64,000 nucleotides of DNA, taken from positions 43,752-107,751 of the forward strand of contig NZ_JARXZC010000026.1 in NCBI RefSeq assembly GCF_029894335.1, written 5' to 3'. The position numbers were made by a program, and so were the translations under genes. Below, in pieces: positions 41,201 through 49,448 of the stretch (positions are counted from its first letter, which is position 1; every line of letters starts with the position of its first letter). The notes under the pieces were generated by a model. The model did not search any database and had not been told where the DNA came from. It saw only the letters and a list, made by a program, of their open reading frames with translations. The DNA is from Kitasatospora sp. MAP5-34. GTDB taxonomy: Bacteria; Actinomycetota; Actinomycetes; Streptomycetales; Streptomycetaceae.

Positions 41201-41800
41201 ATGGAAATGGCCGCAGAGCAGCCGTTACCCCTGAGCAGTGAGCTGCTCGCCACGTCGTCCGTGTGGACGTGGATCGACTCGATGCCCGAGGGCCTGGTGG
41301 CGTTCCTCCTCATCACACCGCCGATGGGCGGTGCCGTGGACATGCAAGCCTTCGCTACCCGGGCATGCCTCGGTGCCCCGAACCAGCCGATGCCGGACAG
41401 TACGATCCAGCTGGTCATTCAAGGGGCAGATGCGGTTCTTGCGATCTGCGGCACTGAGACGGCCCTGCGCGTGTCCATCACCCCCGAGTGGGCGCAGTTT
41501 GTTCGAGCTGGTGGGACAGTCGTTGTGGTCATCGGGGCCGATCCGCTCCTTCCTACGGCAGCCCGCCGAGAGGTCGACGACTACCTCCTTGGTGCTGTGC
41601 TGCCCCGAAAGCTGTGGATGGGAAAGACGCGCCTCGCAGCCGAGTTCACCGAGGATCAGGTTCACGGTCGGGCCTGCCGGTGCTGCGGGTCCGCCGAGGC
41701 GCCGCTGCACCCGGACAAGGCACTGGTCACGCGGGTGACCACAGGCGTCGTCCGGGACACCGTCACTGCGGTGTGCACGGATTGCCTGGTGCTCCGGTGA
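41201..41800 (+). CDS. Unknown protein with C-terminal Cys4 motif; TTA codon
   Basis: A 199-residue protein that I do not recognise. The C-terminal 50 residues carry CRCC and CTDC pairs, consistent with a zinc ribbon. Codon 9 is TTA (41225-41227), predicting bldA dependence. GAGGAGAGG lies ideally before the ATG. The stop overlaps the next GTG (GTGA). It is divergent from the TPR-type XRE gene, a recurrent arrangement that suggests co-regulation. Confidence 0.78.
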   Translation: MEMAAEQPLPLSSELLATSSVWTWIDSMPEGLVAFLLITPPMGGAVDMQAFATRACLGAPNQPMPDSTIQLVIQGADAVLAICGTETALRVSITPEWAQFVRAGGTVVVVIGADPLLPTAARREVDDYLLGAVLPRKLWMGKTRLAAEFTEDQVHGRACRCCGSAEAPLHPDKALVTRVTTGVVRDTVTAVCTDCLVLR

Positions 41801-42276
41801 ACGCCCGCGAGCGGTACATCGTGGAGCGGCAGGCCCCCGTCGGGCGGCAGCCCGGCCTGTACGCGATCCGCGACAAGGCGACCAGTGAGCTGGTTCTCGG
41901 AAGTGACGGCCGGTTGGAACTCTTCGCGATGGATTTCAGCGCCGAACGCTGGATCATCAGCCAGATCTCCACCGGCCGGCCCGCGCCAGTAGCGCGGAGA
42001 GCGGTGAGCCGCAGTCAGTGGCCCGCCGTCACGGTGAGCGTAGACGGCATTCTGGACCCGCTCGCCGCACCACTCCCGCAGGCCCTCGGCGCCCTCTGGG
42101 ACGTACTGCGTGCACTGCCGCTCGGGTGGACGCAGTTCGAGGCGTACCGGTACTTTTTCGACACTCCGGGGGCCGAGGAGCGGGTGAGCACGTTCCTGGA
42201 GCGTGACAGGTGCCTGGTGCTGTCATTCGCCATGGACGGGCAGTCCCACTGCGTACGGGTGGAGGCGCAGCCGTGA
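41797..42276 (+). CDS. Unknown protein, coupled to its neighbours
   Basis: A 159-residue protein without recognisable domain; a mix of beta-like N-terminal half (YAIRDKATSELVLGSDGR) and a helical middle. GTG start overlaps the upstream TGA, and its own TGA overlaps the next GTG, so the three genes are translationally coupled. Confidence 0.7.
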   Translation: MNARERYIVERQAPVGRQPGLYAIRDKATSELVLGSDGRLELFAMDFSAERWIISQISTGRPAPVARRAVSRSQWPAVTVSVDGILDPLAAPLPQALGALWDVLRALPLGWTQFEAYRYFFDTPGAEERVSTFLERDRCLVLSFAMDGQSHCVRVEAQP

Positions 42277-42479
42277 CCGCCGCATGGGTTCCGACGGCAG
42301 GGCAGACGGCCTACCTGCGGTCCACCGGGGAGTCCGTCGCGGTGATGGACTTCCGTGAGGAGCGCGTGTACGTCCGGCCGCTCCGTGGCGGCCGCGAGAC
42401 GGCCCTGAGGGTGGGGGAGTTGATTCCGCCGGACGACGCTCCGGGCGGCCTGCACGACTGGCAGGTGTCGCGCGGATGA
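42273..42479 (+). CDS. Small unknown protein, third coupled gene
   Basis: A 68-residue protein, predicted mainly beta (TAYLRSTGESVAVMDFREE, VYVRPLRGG). The GTG overlaps the previous stop. No family recognised. Confidence 0.65.
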   Translation: MTAAWVPTAGQTAYLRSTGESVAVMDFREERVYVRPLRGGRETALRVGELIPPDDAPGGLHDWQVSRG

Positions 42480-42583
42480 GGCGGCCACCGGCTCAGGTGA
42501 GCGAGCTGGCCTGAAAGGTCAGGAGGATCCTCGGCAGCCGCGCGCCAGCCCGCATCTGGCGCTCTGCCGGGGACGGGTATCGC

Positions 42584-42739
42584 GTGGTGGTGGACCTCGA
42601 AGCGCCGCCGGATTCCTTCAGCGCGGTTCAGGTCCTCGCCCTTCAGGCGGCCCTGGCCGACGCGCGGACGTGGGGCGTCGCCACCAGGAGCAGGGCCCGG
42701 AAAGTCGTCTGGGCCGAGGTGGGTCGGGTGACGAGGTGA
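42584..42739 (+). CDS. Possible small CDS at the end of the coupled unit
   Basis: A 51-residue frame starting at one of three tandem GTGs. Its composition is protein-like (VLALQAALADARTWGV) and in line with the preceding genes. No clear ribosome binding site and no family; may be a remnant. Confidence 0.35.
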   Translation: MVVDLEAPPDSFSAVQVLALQAALADARTWGVATRSRARKVVWAEVGRVTR

Positions 42740-42845
42740 GCGCGAACCGCCTCGTACCACGCCTCGGCAGCGCCTCTCGGAGCGTCGGCCGGCGGATTCA
42801 GTCGATCGACGTTGTCGTCCCGGACCTGCGACCCCGGCCGATTCT

Positions 42846-43589
42846 TCAAGAAGTCGGCGTGGGCTCCGCAGGCCCCCGCCCCGGGCCGCCCGGCGTGACC
42901 AGCCCGGTCTCGTACGCGAGGACGACGGCCTGGGCCCGGTCCCGGAGGTTCAACTTGGCGAAGATCCGGGCCACATGGGTCTTCACCGTCGACTCGCTGA
43001 GCGTCAGCTCGTCCGCCAGCTCGGCGTTGGACAGCCCGCGCCCCAGCAGGGCGAGCACCTCCGCCTCGCGCGGCGTCAGCGGGGCCAGGTCGCGGTGCGG
43101 CGCCGGGCCGGCGGCGGGGGAGGGGCGCGGGGCGCCGGCCGCGAAACGCTCGACCAGGCGGCGCGTGATCGACGGCGCGAGCAGCGCGTCGCCGGTGTCC
43201 ACCAGCCGTACGGCGGCGGCGAGGTGGGCCGAGGTGACGTCCTTGAGCAGGAAGCCGCTGGCGCCGGCGGCGAGCGCCGCGTACACGTAGTGGTCCAGGT
43301 CGAAGGTGGTCAGCATGATCACCCGGCAGTGCGGGACCTGGGCGAGGATACGGCGGGCCGCCTCCAGGCCGTCCATGACCGGCATCCGGATGTCCAGCAG
43401 CGCGACGTCGGGCCGGTGCGTGACGGCCGCCGCGACCGCCTCGGCGCCGTCGGCGGCCTCGGCGACCACGTCGATCCCGCGTGCGGTGAGGATCATCCGG
43501 AAGCCGGTGCGCACCAGCTCCTGGTCGTCGGCGATCACCACCCGGGGCCCGGGCCGGCCGTCCGGCGGCGCGCCCGCCGCGCCCGTCAC
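42846..43589 (-). CDS. NarL/LuxR-type response regulator
   Basis: A 247-residue response regulator: receiver domain (acidic pocket IADDQ, phospho-acceptor Asp in LLDIRMP, Lys in LLKDV) and a C-terminal LuxR helix-turn-helix (LTPREAEVLALL, SNAELADELTLSESTVKTH). GTG start overlaps the histidine kinase stop. Together they probably regulate the divergent ABC exporter. Confidence 0.93.
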   Translation of the reverse strand: MTGAAGAPPDGRPGPRVVIADDQELVRTGFRMILTARGIDVVAEAADGAEAVAAAVTHRPDVALLDIRMPVMDGLEAARRILAQVPHCRVIMLTTFDLDHYVYAALAAGASGFLLKDVTSAHLAAAVRLVDTGDALLAPSITRRLVERFAAGAPRPSPAAGPAPHRDLAPLTPREAEVLALLGRGLSNAELADELTLSESTVKTHVARIFAKLNLRDRAQAVVLAYETGLVTPGGPGRGPAEPTPTS

Positions 43590-44518
43590 GGCCGGTCCAG
43601 CGGGATGCGCGCGCGGACCCGGAAGCCGCCGCCGAGCCGGCGCCGGGCGTCGAAGTCACCGCCGTACACCGCGACCCGCTCCCGCAGCCCGACCAGCCCG
43701 CGCCCGGCCCCGACCGGCCCGGCCCCGTCGGCGCGCCGCCCGGCGCCCGCCAGAGCGTCGGCCGGCACGCCCTGGTCGCCGGACAGCACGCTCGGCCCGC
43801 TGTTCAGCACCTCCACCCGCAGGTAGCGGTCCGCATAACGCACCGTCAGCTCCGTCTTCACCCCGTCCCCGCCCCCGCCCCCGTGCTTGAGCGCGTTGGT
43901 CAGCGCCTCCTGGACGATCCGGTACGCCGTCACGTCGATGCCGCCGGGCAGCGGCCGCGGCTCGCCGGAGATCCGCACCTCCACCGGCAGGCCGGCGAAG
44001 GCGAACCGGTCGATCAGCGGGCCGAGCCGGCCAAGGCTCGGCTGCGGCGCGAAGCCGGCCTCCGCCGGCTCGTCATGGCCGTCCGCCGCCGGGGCCAGCA
44101 GGCCGAGCAGGTGCCGCAGTTCGGTCATCGCGTCCCGCCCGGCGGACTCGACGGCGGCCATCGCGGCGGCCGCCGCCTCCGGCATGGTGGCGAGCACCTC
44201 GCGGGCCGCCCCCGCCTGCACCACCATCAGGCTCACGTTGTGGCTGACGATGTCGTGCAGTTCCGCCGCGATCCTGGCCCGCTCGGCGTCGACGGCCGTG
44301 CGCGCCGCGCTCTCCCGCTCCCGCTCCAGCAGCCAGCCGCGCGCGCCGACGGCCGCCCGCCAGGCCCGCCGCGCCCGGCCGAGCGCGACCCCCAGCCAGC
44401 CCGCCGCCGCTGCCGCCACCAGGGCGGCGCCCCACCCGATCTCCGATCCCCACACTCCGTCAGCTTCCCAGCCCACGCGGTGATCCACATCCTCCGGGAG
44501 TGCCACACCCGCGTACAT
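43586..44518 (-). CDS. Sensor histidine kinase (HisKA_3 type)
   Basis: A 310-residue kinase with one clear membrane span near residues 28-48, a HisKA_3 dimerisation helix with the phospho-accepting His in ELHDIVSHNVSLM, an N-box in ALTNALKHGGG and a G-box in GAGRGLVGLRERV. The extracytoplasmic part is very short, so it may sense membrane stress. It is coupled to the response-regulator gene and divergent from the exporter operon. Confidence 0.9.
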   Translation of the reverse strand: MYAGVALPEDVDHRVGWEADGVWGSEIGWGAALVAAAAAGWLGVALGRARRAWRAAVGARGWLLERERESAARTAVDAERARIAAELHDIVSHNVSLMVVQAGAAREVLATMPEAAAAAMAAVESAGRDAMTELRHLLGLLAPAADGHDEPAEAGFAPQPSLGRLGPLIDRFAFAGLPVEVRISGEPRPLPGGIDVTAYRIVQEALTNALKHGGGGGDGVKTELTVRYADRYLRVEVLNSGPSVLSGDQGVPADALAGAGRRADGAGPVGAGRGLVGLRERVAVYGGDFDARRRLGGGFRVRARIPLDRP

Positions 44519-44595
44519 CCCCGGTACTACGGCCCCGGACAGTTACACCCGGGGTGGGATGCCCCGCCCGGGCCGCCGCTCCTACCGTCGGGGTC

Positions 44596-45336
44596 ATGAG
44601 CAATGACCACGACGGGACAACCCGGCAGGGCGACGCGCAGGTCGTCGTCGAACTGTCAGCTGTCCACAAGGAATTCGGGGACGCCAAGGCCCTGGACGGA
44701 ATCGACCTGCGGATCCGGGCGGGTGAGGCGGTCGCCGTGATGGGCCCCTCGGGCTGCGGCAAGTCCACCCTGCTGAACATGGTCGCCGGCCTGGACCGGC
44801 CCACCTCCGGCACGGTCCGCGTCCAAGGCCAGGACCTCGGGCAGCTGAACGAGACCGGGCTGGCACTGTTCCGCCGCCGGCACATCGGCATGATCTTCCA
44901 GTTCTTCAATCTCATCGACGACCTGCCCGCCCTGGACAACGTGGCACTGGCCGCCCAGCTGACCGGCACCTCCGCCCGCCAGGCGCGCCGCCGGGCCCTG
45001 GAACTGCTCGACGAACTCGGCGTCGCCCACCGCAAGGACACCTACCCGGCCGCGCTGAGCGGCGGCGAACGCCAGCGCGTGGCCGTCGCCCGGGCGCTGA
45101 TGAACCGTCCGGCGCTGCTGCTCGCGGACGAGCCGACCGGAGCCCTGGACAGCCGCTCCGGCGAGCAGGTGATGGACCTGCTGATCGACCTCAACCAGCT
45201 CGGGCAGACCCTGCTGATCGTCACCCACGACCCGCAGCTGGCCGCCCGCTGCGCCAGCCGGCTGGTCGAGGTCGCGGACGGCAAGGTGGACCGCGAGCGC
45301 TCCCTGGAGCCCAGCGTCCCGGAGCACACGGCATGA
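44596..45336 (+). CDS. ABC transporter ATP-binding protein (MacB/LolD type)
   Basis: A 246-residue ATPase: Walker A GPSGCGKST, signature LSGGERQRVAVARAL, Walker B LLLADEPTGALD, H-loop VTHD. Its short loops and ending match the MacB/LolD group that works with FtsX-like permeases. It is followed by such a permease with an ATGA overlap. Confidence 0.93.
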   Translation: MSNDHDGTTRQGDAQVVVELSAVHKEFGDAKALDGIDLRIRAGEAVAVMGPSGCGKSTLLNMVAGLDRPTSGTVRVQGQDLGQLNETGLALFRRRHIGMIFQFFNLIDDLPALDNVALAAQLTGTSARQARRRALELLDELGVAHRKDTYPAALSGGERQRVAVARALMNRPALLLADEPTGALDSRSGEQVMDLLIDLNQLGQTLLIVTHDPQLAARCASRLVEVADGKVDRERSLEPSVPEHTA

Positions 45337-47645
45337 CCGGGGCGGTGTGGCGGGCCTCGCGCGCGGCCGTCAAACGGCGCAAGGTCCAGACGATCGTGAT
45401 CGGACTGGTCGTCTTCTGCTCGACCACCACCATCCTGCTCGCGCTCGCCGTGATGAGCGCCGCCCGGGCGCCGTTCGACGCGGCCTTCGGCGCGCAGCGC
45501 GGCGCCCACGTGGTCGCGACCTTCGACGCCGCCAAGGCCCCGGCGGCGCAACTGGCCGACGGCGCCCACCGGCCGGGCGTCCAGGCGGCCGCCGGGCCGT
45601 TCGCCCAGGTCACCCTGGACATCCCGACCGACTGGCTGGGCCACGCCCCCGGGTCGATCACCCTGGTGGGCCGGGCCGACCCGGCGGGCCCGGTGGACCG
45701 CGTGGAGCTGACAGCGGGCCGCTGGGCCACCAGGCCGGGCGAGGTCGTTGTCTACATGGGCTTCCGGGGCACCTTCGACAACCTGCTGGGCCAGACCATC
45801 GCGCCCACCGGCGCCCCGCCGCTCACCGTGGTCGGCATCGCTGACAGCATGAGCAACTCGGCGGGCGGCTGGGTCACCCCCGGGCAGGCGGCCGCCCTGC
45901 GTCCCACCGCCGAGCAGATGCTCTACCGGTTCACCGACGCCTCGACGGACCAGGTGGTGAAGGCGGGCCTGGCCAAGGCCACCGAGGGCCTGCCCGCCGG
46001 CGCGCTGACCAGTGCGCAGTCCTACCTCACCCTCAAGCAGGCGTTCTCCGCCTCGGCCGACGCCTACCTGCCGTTCATGTCGGTCTTCGGCGCGCTCGGC
46101 CTGGTGGTCGCGGTACTGATCGTCGCCAACGTGGTCAGCGGCGCCGTGGTGTCCGGCTACCGCCACATCGGCGTGCTCAAGGCGCTCGGCTTCACCCCGC
46201 GCCAGGTGGTCGCCGTCTACGTCGTCATGGTCTCGGTGCCGGCGCTGGCCGGCGCCGTCCTCGGCACGGTCGCAGGCGCGGCGCTGGCCGGTCCGATCGT
46301 CGACATGGCCTTCACCGGGATCGAGACCGGCACCGCCGCGCTCGCGCCCCCGGCCTGGCTGCCCGCCGCCGGCCTGGCCGCCGTGCCCCTGCTGGTCGCC
46401 CTCGCCGCGTTCCTGCCCGCCTCGCGCGCCCACCGGATCTCCGCCGCCGAGGCGATCACCGCCGGCAGCGCGCCGCGCACCGGGCGCGGCCTGCGGATCC
46501 AACGCCGGCTCAGCGGCACCCGGCTGCCGCGCTCGGTCAGCCTCGGCCTCGGCCAGCCCTTCGCCCGTCCGGCCCGCACCGCGCTCACCATGGCGTCCAT
46601 CGTGCTGGGCGTGGTCACGGTGACCTTCGCCACCGGCCTGACCAGCACGCTGCTCGCCTCCATGGCGCCACCGGACGGGGACAACGGCCGCACCTTCGTC
46701 CACGTGCAGGTCGGCGCCGCCGATGCCCACCAGACCGTGCCGAAACTGACCGACGCCCGGATCGAGGCCCTGCTGCGCGCCACACCCGGATCCGACCAGG
46801 TGACCTCGCGCGCGTTCGAACGGGCCGGCCTGGCCGGCTGGACCCAGCCGGTGTTCGCCGACTTCTACGGCGGCGATGCCCTCGAGCGGCCACTGAGTGT
46901 CATCAAGGGACGCCCGGCGACCGGGCTGGACGAGGTGATCGCCGGACCGGCCTTCCTGGACCAGCACGGACTCAGGCTCGGCGACCGGATCACCCTGGAC
47001 GTCAGCGGCCGGTCCCTGCCCGTGACCATCGTCGGCGAACCCGTCGAGGGCAACGCCCGGGCGGTGGCGTCCAACGAGGCGACGCTGGCCGGGACCGGGG
47101 TGCAACTGCACGTGGTCGAGTACGTCGTGCGGCTCGCACCCGGCGCGGACGCCGCCGCCTACGTCAAGGCGGTCAAGAACGCCGACCCCGGCCTCTACCC
47201 GAACGTGGTGACGCAGAACGTGGACGGCCCGATCGCCTCGGTGATCAGCTTCTCGACGATCTTCACCGTGCTGCTGTGCGTGGTCGCCTCGCTCGGCGTC
47301 TTCAACACCGTCCTGCTGAACATCCGCGAGCGCCGCCGGGACCTCGGCATGCTCAAGTCGATCGGCATGACGCCGCGCCAGGTGGTCGCGATGACGGTGA
47401 CCTCGGTCGCCGGACTGGGTCTGGTCAGCGGGATCATCGGCGTCCCGCTGGGGATGGCCGCGCACCGGCTGGTCGTCGAGAACGTCACCATCCTGGCGTT
47501 CTCGGACTCGATGATCGACGTGTGGCACGCCCCGCTGCTGATCGCCGTCGCGCTGGCGGGCGTCCTCATCGCCGTCCTCGGCGCGCTGCTCCCCTCCCGC
47601 ACGGCGGCCCGGCTGCCGATCGCCGAGGTGCTGCACAACGAGTGA
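45333..47645 (+). CDS. FtsX-like ABC permease
   Basis: A 770-residue permease with an N-terminal helix (about 20-40), two FtsX blocks (about 245-380 and 640-765) and large extracytoplasmic loops. The repeated phrase SGYRHIGVLKALGFTPRQVV and its later copy RRRDLGMLKSIGMTPRQVVA is diagnostic. ATG overlaps the ATPase stop. The likely role is antimicrobial or cell-envelope stress resistance under the adjacent two-component system. Confidence 0.93.
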   Translation: MTGAVWRASRAAVKRRKVQTIVIGLVVFCSTTTILLALAVMSAARAPFDAAFGAQRGAHVVATFDAAKAPAAQLADGAHRPGVQAAAGPFAQVTLDIPTDWLGHAPGSITLVGRADPAGPVDRVELTAGRWATRPGEVVVYMGFRGTFDNLLGQTIAPTGAPPLTVVGIADSMSNSAGGWVTPGQAAALRPTAEQMLYRFTDASTDQVVKAGLAKATEGLPAGALTSAQSYLTLKQAFSASADAYLPFMSVFGALGLVVAVLIVANVVSGAVVSGYRHIGVLKALGFTPRQVVAVYVVMVSVPALAGAVLGTVAGAALAGPIVDMAFTGIETGTAALAPPAWLPAAGLAAVPLLVALAAFLPASRAHRISAAEAITAGSAPRTGRGLRIQRRLSGTRLPRSVSLGLGQPFARPARTALTMASIVLGVVTVTFATGLTSTLLASMAPPDGDNGRTFVHVQVGAADAHQTVPKLTDARIEALLRATPGSDQVTSRAFERAGLAGWTQPVFADFYGGDALERPLSVIKGRPATGLDEVIAGPAFLDQHGLRLGDRITLDVSGRSLPVTIVGEPVEGNARAVASNEATLAGTGVQLHVVEYVVRLAPGADAAAYVKAVKNADPGLYPNVVTQNVDGPIASVISFSTIFTVLLCVVASLGVFNTVLLNIRERRRDLGMLKSIGMTPRQVVAMTVTSVAGLGLVSGIIGVPLGMAAHRLVVENVTILAFSDSMIDVWHAPLLIAVALAGVLIAVLGALLPSRTAARLPIAEVLHNE

Positions 47646-47789
47646 CGCCCCAGGGCGGGCGGTTGCCGGGGGCGGGGTGGCGGACGGGGGTCGCCGCCCT
47701 GCCCCGCGGGCGTGTGCAACCGCTGCACTGTCGCACCTGGGTAGCGCCCGGCCTGGCGAAGTGCCTTGAACGGTGGCCGACCGGGAAGA

Positions 47790-48146
47790 TCAACTTGTAG
47801 GCGCAGCGTCGCTCCGCGTGGCCTCGGCTGCGGGAACGGCGGGTGGGTCCTCCGGGGCGAAGCCGCCACGCACATGAAGCGGCAGGCCAGGGATCTTCAT
47901 GACGCCCTCCGCCTGGCCGACCAGCCAAGTGGGTACATCCTGGTCGTACTCCTCCCGGGTGGCCCACTGCCGGAACCAGATTCCGATCCGCCAAGAGCCG
48001 TCCGCGCGGGGGATCAGAAAGCAGGCGTCGCTCTCCTCGGTGCCGGCCATCTGTTCCGCCGCCAGATCCGCGACGACGACCCGACCACCGTCAAGCAGCT
48101 GAACGACGCGGTGGAGGGAAACCTCGCCCCTCTGAAGGCAGGTCAG
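47790..48146 (-). CDS. Unknown protein, start uncertain
   Basis: A frame of 80-120 residues with protein-like composition (VVVADLAAEQM, SWRIGIWFRQWATREEYDQ, GLPLHVRGG). I see no canonical start before the ATG at 48050; a CTG at 48146 is shown as the outer limit. It may be truncated at its 5' end. The opposite-strand frame over the same bases looks non-coding. Function unknown. Confidence 0.5.
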   Translation of the reverse strand: MTCLQRGEVSLHRVVQLLDGGRVVVADLAAEQMAGTEESDACFLIPRADGSWRIGIWFRQWATREEYDQDVPTWLVGQAEGVMKIPGLPLHVRGGFAPEDPPAVPAAEATRSDAAPTS

Positions 48147-48224
48147 ATTTATCCAAGCCGAGCCCTTTCGTACGCCGCTAAGGTCCCCGCACGGAAGCCG
48201 ATCGCTATACAAGGGGGCAGGCAG

Positions 48225-48437
48225 ATGGCCTTGTTGGGCATCTTGGTCTGGGTCGGGATCATCTGGGGCATCGCCAAGGTCGTCGGCTGGTTCTCGGGCC
48301 GGGGCGACGCGAGCAGGAAGTCGCGCTACAACGGCGGTGGTGGCGGTGGTGGTGGCGCGGGCTGCGGGGGCGGCGGAGGTTGCGGCGGTGGTGGCGGAGG
48401 TTGTGGCGGCGGAGGTTGTGGCGGTGGTGGAAGCTGA
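48225..48437 (+). CDS. Small membrane protein with Gly/Cys-rich tail
   Basis: A 70-residue protein with one hydrophobic helix (MALLGILVWVGIIWGIAKVV), a basic stretch and then a tail made almost only of glycine with regularly spaced cysteines (GGGGCGGGG). Similar tails end TIGR04222-type membrane proteins. AAGGGGG precedes the ATG, and TATACA 15 bases further up may be the -10. The next gene is of a type usually found with these proteins. Confidence 0.75.
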   Translation: MALLGILVWVGIIWGIAKVVGWFSGRGDASRKSRYNGGGGGGGGAGCGGGGGCGGGGGGCGGGGCGGGGS

Positions 48438-48529
48438 GCGGTCACCTGTACCAGGGCGTCGCTGCTGGACCAGAGCGGCAGCGCAGGCCACTGCCGAAGT
48501 ATTTCGGCCGTCCAGGACGGAGAAGCAGC

Positions 48530-48991
48530 GTGCTTTCGCGACGGTTTTCGCGACGCCTCGACCGCGTGCAGTTGGCCGTCGACGCGCTCGAACTTCCCCC
48601 GGCCGTCTACAAGACCTGTCCCTTCCAGCCACGGGAGCTGGTCGAGACCGGGCTGCGACAGTGGTTGCGGTGCTGTGGAGCGGCGATGCTGGACGGGCAG
48701 ATCATCGGCATGCCGTCGTTCGCTGTGGACGAGGCATGGCACGGGCTGATTCTGTGCACCGTGCGCTACGCGGCCTTCTGCCAGGCGAGTTACGGACAGT
48801 TCCTGCATCATCACCCCCAGGGTGGTGAGCTCCCCGGGAGCGCGGAACGCGCAGGATCGATGCGGGAACAGCTGCACCGGACGGCTGTGGCGTGGTCCTT
48901 TGTGGCCCGGCCTGGTGAGGAATGCGTCCTGTGGGACCTCGATGTGCGGGTGGGAGTGCCCGAGCCGTGGGGCGTGGACCGGCACCGATAG
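48530..48991 (+). CDS. Glycine-rich-domain-associated protein (GRDP-like N-terminal domain)
   Basis: A 153-residue protein containing SFAVDEAWHGLILCTVRYAA, close to the conserved core of proteins annotated as glycine-rich domain-containing (DEAWHxFILxTxxYAxFC). The start GTG at 48530 follows GGAGAAG. It lies 92 bases after the Gly/Cys-rich membrane protein, its usual companion. Function unknown. Confidence 0.72.
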   Translation: MLSRRFSRRLDRVQLAVDALELPPAVYKTCPFQPRELVETGLRQWLRCCGAAMLDGQIIGMPSFAVDEAWHGLILCTVRYAAFCQASYGQFLHHHPQGGELPGSAERAGSMREQLHRTAVAWSFVARPGEECVLWDLDVRVGVPEPWGVDRHR

Positions 48992-49448
48992 GTCCCGGCG
49001 CGGCCACGGTCAACGACGCCTGGCAGTAGGCCGGGCCGGCTGTCAGTGTCCGACCGCCCAAGTCGATCGTGTGAGCTTCCAGGAAGCGGTACGGCGACGG
49101 CGGCGGTGGCACCGCGAAGCCCAGCACGGGCGCGCCTCCCAATGAGCGATTGTGTTGACTCTTGTGGGTTGTTGATCGGTGCAATATCGTATGGCATCGC
49201 CGTCCAGGCCAGGCGGCCCAGCCATCCCCCCACGTCAGTGCCCCGCCGACGGCGACTCTCCGAGTGCTGCCGTCACGTCCCCCACTGCGCTGCCCGTGGG
49301 CGCCGCAGCGTCCCCGGCCGATACCCCGGCGCACCACATCCCAGAGTCGCACCACAGCCCAGAGCCGCACCACCTCCCACCAGCCGTTGTCAGGCCCGCC
49401 TCCGGGCGGACGCGGCCCCGGCCCACCCACCACTCGGGAAGCCCCCAC
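48992..49448 (+). promoter_or_regulatory. Upstream region of the alpha-galactosidase gene
   Basis: About 460 bases without supported gene. TTGACT at 49155-49160 and CAATAT at 49182-49187 could be a poorly spaced promoter (21 bp). The following 250 bases are Pro/His-rich in the forward frame and look like untranslated leader. Confidence 0.4.

Noticed and set aside
45042..47636. An 864-codon leftward frame opposite the FtsX-like permease gene
   Set aside because: Gly/Arg/Asp/His-rich shadow of a clearly recognisable permease; no domain in the leftward frame.
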